DNA from: Gammaproteobacteria bacterium
GTDB taxonomy: Bacteria; Pseudomonadota; Gammaproteobacteria; Pseudomonadales; Pseudohongiellaceae
NCBI GenBank assembly: GCA_018661465.1
Contig: JABJIC010000032.1
Coordinates: forward strand, 1-64,000
Reading direction: 5' to 3'
Length of the DNA stretch: 64,000 bases
Shown here: piece by piece, positions 61,035 through 64,000 of the stretch
Layout of the letters: every line of letters starts with the position of its first letter
Numbering within the stretch: position 1 is the first letter of the stretch
Position numbers and translations under genes: made by a program
The notes under the pieces: model-generated
Told to the model about the DNA's origin: nothing
What the model saw: the letters and a program-made list of their open reading frames with translations, nothing else
Databases searched by the model: none

Positions 61035-61675
61035 TAGTAGTCGATGCCTTTCTGAACTTTCACGCCTTCGTAAAATGCATGTTTACTGTCTCCCAGTTCA
61101 GTGACAGTGTCAGCAATCTCGATTAATTCCTTGGCAGCATTTCGTCCGGTTACCACAACGTGTTGCATTGGGGGTCTATTTTCCAGAGCGGCGAGCACCA
61201 TTTCCTTGTCTAGATATCCGTAGGTGAGCATGTAGGTAAGCTCATCGAGAATGACAACCTTTGTTTCTTCGTCGCTTAGTAATCTTGCCGCTTCTTTCCA
61301 GGTGCGCTCTGCTGCAGCAATGTCTTTCTCGCGATCCTGTGTCTCCCAGGTGAATCCGGTATTCATTACATGAAACTCAACAAGGGGATTGTCCTGAAAC
61401 AATATCTGCTCACCACATTCCCACTGTCCCTTTATAAATTGAATCACTCCGCAACGAAGACCATGACCCACACTGCGAGCTAGCATGCCGAAGGCAGATG
61501 AACTCTTGCCTTTCCCATTGCCGGTCAGAACGACAAGAAGACCCTTATCGATAGTGGCTTCAGCTATCTTGCCATCGATATGTTCTTTCTTCCGCTGCAT
61601 CGCTTTCTTATGGCGTTGATTGCGTTCTTCTTCCTTGGACATTCTCTTGGGCACCTTTTTGAAAAACAGTTCCAT
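61034..61675 (-). CDS. cobO: cob(I)yrinic acid a,c-diamide adenosyltransferase (CobO/BtuR)
   Basis: CobO/BtuR attaches the 5'-deoxyadenosyl group from ATP to corrinoid cobalt. The 213-residue product has a Lys/Arg-rich N-terminal extension (RNQRHKKAMQRKKEH), Walker-like GNGKGKSSSAFGM, and VIQFIKGQWECGE, VVILDELTYMLTYGYLD and VVVTGRNAAKELIEIAD. Length is near the E. coli BtuR (196). Its stop overlaps the btuF start by one base. Confidence 0.93.
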   Translation of the reverse strand: MELFFKKVPKRMSKEEERNQRHKKAMQRKKEHIDGKIAEATIDKGLLVVLTGNGKGKSSSAFGMLARSVGHGLRCGVIQFIKGQWECGEQILFQDNPLVEFHVMNTGFTWETQDREKDIAAAERTWKEAARLLSDEETKVVILDELTYMLTYGYLDKEMVLAALENRPPMQHVVVTGRNAAKELIEIADTVTELGDSKHAFYEGVKVQKGIDY

Positions 61676-61794
61676 TGCTTACTTGGCTTGATGGGCGATT
61701 TGAAATCTCCCTGTCTCTTTATTGCGAAGCATTGTGGGGAGTTATGTATCTCCTGGTTCCACATGAATTGACAAAAAAGAGCGAGGAAAACAGT

Positions 61795-63759
61795 TTATAC
61801 CGCTTCAGATTGAATCTTACAGTCTTTTAATTTTTTCTTAATTGCACTGGCAATACTGTCATGGTCCAGTTCTATCGCCGCCAGCATTTCCGGAACTTTG
61901 CCATGCTCGAGGAAGGAGTCTGGTAAACCAAGATTCAGAACGGGTATTTGATAATTGGCTTTTAGCAGGTATTCATTTACGGCCGAACCTGCGCCACCCT
62001 GAATTGTATTTTCTTCGATGGTAACTAACAATTCATGACTGGCAGCCATGTCGCCGATTGTGGCTTCATCGATGGGCTTAACAAATCGCATATCAATTAC
62101 TGTGGCATTGAGCGCGTTAGCTGCTTCCAGCGCAGGGGCAACCATGCTGCCGAAGGCGAGAATGGCTACAGATTTGCCGCGGCGTCTTTCGACTCCTTTG
62201 CCGATTTCTACGGGGTCTAGCGAGTTATTCACTTCGACGCCAGTTCCTTTTCCTCTCGGATAACGCACCGCGCTGGGGCCTATATGATGATAGGCGGTAT
62301 TCAATAGCAGGTGAGTTTCGTTTTCATCGCTGGGAGCCATCACCAGCATGTTCGGGATACAGCGCAGAAAACTCAAATCGAAACTTCCAGCATGTGTGGG
62401 ACCATCTTCGCCTACCAGACCTGCTCGATCGATGGCGAAAAGAACGTTAAGATTCTGCAGTGCTACGTCATGTATCAGCTGATCATAGGCGCGTTGAAGA
62501 AAGGTCGAGTAGATTGCGACTACGGGCTTCATCCCTTCACAGGCGAGACCGGCAGCATAAGTGACGGAATGTTGTTCCGCTATGGCAACATCATGGAAGC
62601 GCTCTGGAAATTGCTCGGCGAAACCGTTCATGCCGGAACCTTCTCCCATAGCCGGTGTAATACCGACAATATCTTTGTCAATTTCAGCGACTTTGCAGAT
62701 CCAGTTTCCAAAAACCTGCGAATAGGTGGGCGAAGGTTTGCGAATAGCCTGAGTACTCTCTTTGACAGGCTGATCGGTCTGCGTTCTTTGTTCCGATTCC
62801 GGCTCCAATTCTGTTTTCGCTTCAACCGGTAGGTCAATCTTACTCATGGCGTGCATGCCGAAAGGATCGTTCTCAGATTCGGTATACCCTTTGCCCTTTT
62901 GCGTAACGATGTGAAGCAATTTGGGTCCGCGCAAAGTTTTTATATTACTCAGGATTTCTACCAGTCTACTGGTGTCATGACCATCAATGAGGCCGATGTA
63001 GTTAAACCCAATCTCTTCGAAAAGAGTGCCAGGTGACACCATTCCCTTCATATATTCTTCGGCGCGATGTGCCGCTTTCAAAGCAGGTGGAATTTTTGAC
63101 AGTACGCGCTTGCTTCCGCTTCGAATGAAATTATAAGGCTTGCTGGCCCACATTCTTGCGAAGTAACTGGAGAGCCCTCCTACATTCTTGGAGATGGACA
63201 TATTGTTATCGTTGAGGATCACCAGAATATTGTCATCCAGATGTCCCGCGTGATTTAGAGCTTCGAATGCCATCCCGGCTGTCATGGCTCCATCGCCAAT
63301 GACCGCTATATTGTGCCGGTCTTCACCTTTCATTCGAGAGGCACTCATCATTCCTAAGACAGCAGAGATTGATGTGCTTGAATGGCCAACACCAAATGCA
63401 TCGTATGCACTTTCACTTCGGCTTGGGAATGGCGTTAGACCGCCGGGTTGACGCATAGTCAGCATCTGATCTCGTCGACCCGTTAGTATTTTATGAGGAT
63501 AGGTTTGATGTCCTACATCCCAGACAAGACGATCATCGGGCGTATTGAAAACATAGTGCAGGGCGATAGTGAGCTCGACTACACCTAGCCCAGCGCCAAA
63601 ATGACCACCGGTCTGACCCACAGAGTAGAGCAGGAAATGACGCAGCTCATCCGCAAGTTGGGGAAGCTGACCAATTTCCAGTTCTTTCAGCTCAGAGGGA
63701 TCATTAACCTGATCCAGCAAGGGAGTCTCCGGCCTGCTTAAGGGTATTTCGTCTAACAT
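61795..63759 (-). CDS. dxs: 1-deoxy-D-xylulose-5-phosphate synthase
   Basis: Dxs condenses pyruvate and glyceraldehyde 3-phosphate with TPP, the first step of the MEP isoprenoid pathway. The 654-residue product has [26 protein letters not shown] (read in parts), TPP motif [18 protein letters not shown] with NDN, and a transketolase-like C-terminal half ([29 protein letters not shown]). A polar insert near residues 320-345 is longer than usual. ispA precedes it on the same strand by about 100 bases, the common order ispA-dxs. Confidence 0.96.
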   Translation of the reverse strand: MLDEIPLSRPETPLLDQVNDPSELKELEIGQLPQLADELRHFLLYSVGQTGGHFGAGLGVVELTIALHYVFNTPDDRLVWDVGHQTYPHKILTGRRDQMLTMRQPGGLTPFPSRSESAYDAFGVGHSSTSISAVLGMMSASRMKGEDRHNIAVIGDGAMTAGMAFEALNHAGHLDDNILVILNDNNMSISKNVGGLSSYFARMWASKPYNFIRSGSKRVLSKIPPALKAAHRAEEYMKGMVSPGTLFEEIGFNYIGLIDGHDTSRLVEILSNIKTLRGPKLLHIVTQKGKGYTESENDPFGMHAMSKIDLPVEAKTELEPESEQRTQTDQPVKESTQAIRKPSPTYSQVFGNWICKVAEIDKDIVGITPAMGEGSGMNGFAEQFPERFHDVAIAEQHSVTYAAGLACEGMKPVVAIYSTFLQRAYDQLIHDVALQNLNVLFAIDRAGLVGEDGPTHAGSFDLSFLRCIPNMLVMAPSDENETHLLLNTAYHHIGPSAVRYPRGKGTGVEVNNSLDPVEIGKGVERRRGKSVAILAFGSMVAPALEAANALNATVIDMRFVKPIDEATIGDMAASHELLVTIEENTIQGGAGSAVNEYLLKANYQIPVLNLGLPDSFLEHGKVPEMLAAIELDHDSIASAIKKKLKDCKIQSEAV

Positions 63760-63859
63760 TCTTTCTTAAAGCTCCAGTGTTTCTTTTCTACGTTATTCAT
63801 TATTCGTGGCAAAATGTTTGGGGAAGCGAAGGCAGCTATCACCCAACATTAAAGGCCAA

Positions 63860-64000
63860 TCAATGGATTCTCTCTATTACATAGACAGCCAATTCGCGCA
63901 AATAGTCCGCATCTTCGGAAAATTCACGCAACGAGGACACCGCCGAATCTGAGAGCTCTTGCGCTTTTTGATTCGCACCTTCCAATCCCAATAGCGATAC
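63860..64000 (-). CDS. ispA: polyprenyl synthase IspA, C-terminal end (cut by window edge)
   Basis: The minus strand reads 46 residues to a TGA at 63860-63862: SLLGLEGANQKAQELSDSAV and REFSEDADYLRELAVYVIER. This matches the end of farnesyl diphosphate synthase (helix H-J region with A(D/R)YIIxR). The rest lies beyond the window. It is transcribed ahead of dxs. Confidence 0.82.
   Translation of the reverse strand, partial: VSLLGLEGANQKAQELSDSAVSSLREFSEDADYLRELAVYVIERIH

Noticed and set aside
61676-61794. Cobalamin riboswitch before cobO
   Set aside because: The gap is only about 119 bases and no B12-box-like sequence was recognised.

Overview
The window looks like a chromosomal segment of a free-living, probably marine gammaproteobacterium. 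The evidence is the gene order rnr-rlmB / rpsF-rpsR-(membrane protein)-rplI-dnaB-alr-radA, which is the Pseudomonas-type arrangement without priB, and the riboflavin block nrdR-ribD-ribE-ribBX-ribH-nusB-thiL-pgpA-ribA. A DnaT-like gene, an RlmK homologue and many secreted hydrolases of types common in marine genomes agree with this. The clade is inference; no rRNA gene is present.

Layout. 1-0.6 kb: the tail of an IS3-family transposase, a small unknown gene and a minus-strand tRNA-Leu(CAG). 0.8-11 kb: housekeeping genes on the plus strand, namely RNase R, RlmB, ribosomal proteins S6, S18 and L9 with an interposed membrane protein, DnaB, alanine racemase and RadA. 11-18 kb (minus): a glycosyltransferase, a methyltransferase and a TMTC-like membrane TPR protein, then an MFS carrier and a secreted M20 peptidase. 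17.8-21 kb (minus): small genes of unknown or loosely known function separated by one well-formed attC-like site and several half-sites, most simply read as a decayed run of integron gene cassettes with no integrase in view. 21-36 kb: envelope and secreted proteins (MORN protein, SnoaL-like, cupin, TcyP-type cystine carrier, exported RidA, M20 dipeptidase, amidase, heme-c beta-propeller, matrixin protease, SulP-STAS-cNMP carrier) and a broken PiuC-type hydroxylase. 36-46 kb: stand-alone RlmK, MscS, DUF454, SGNH hydrolase and esterase, then a ZntR-controlled Cu/Zn exporter with a textbook 19-bp-spacer MerR-type promoter, a cyclophilin lipoprotein and a glycerate-kinase-like protein. 46-50 kb: a two-gene unit encoding a protein with three DnaT-type repeats and a phage-lambda-P-like protein, then EttA on the opposite strand. 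50-60 kb: glyA, nrdR and the riboflavin/NusB/ThiL/PgpA block. 59-64 kb: cobalamin genes (CobC-like, BtuF-like, CobO) and the isoprenoid genes dxs and ispA, the last cut by the window edge.

How the genes work together. The plus-strand blocks are growth genes: translation, replication, cofactor synthesis and one-carbon metabolism. RibD, RibE, RibB, RibH and RibA together cover riboflavin synthesis from GTP and ribulose 5-phosphate, apart from the dephosphorylation step. The GTP cyclohydrolase half of the RibB fusion lacks its zinc cysteines, and a complete RibA lies downstream. S6 and L9 both carry long Ala/Glu acidic C-terminal tails, while RNase R and NusB carry Lys-rich extensions. The most unusual parts of the window are the cassette-like stretch at 17.8-21 kb, the triple-DnaT/lambda-P-like pair at 46.7-48.4 kb, the charged tails and the stand-alone RlmK. 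No CRISPR array, rRNA operon, prophage or classical defence island was seen.
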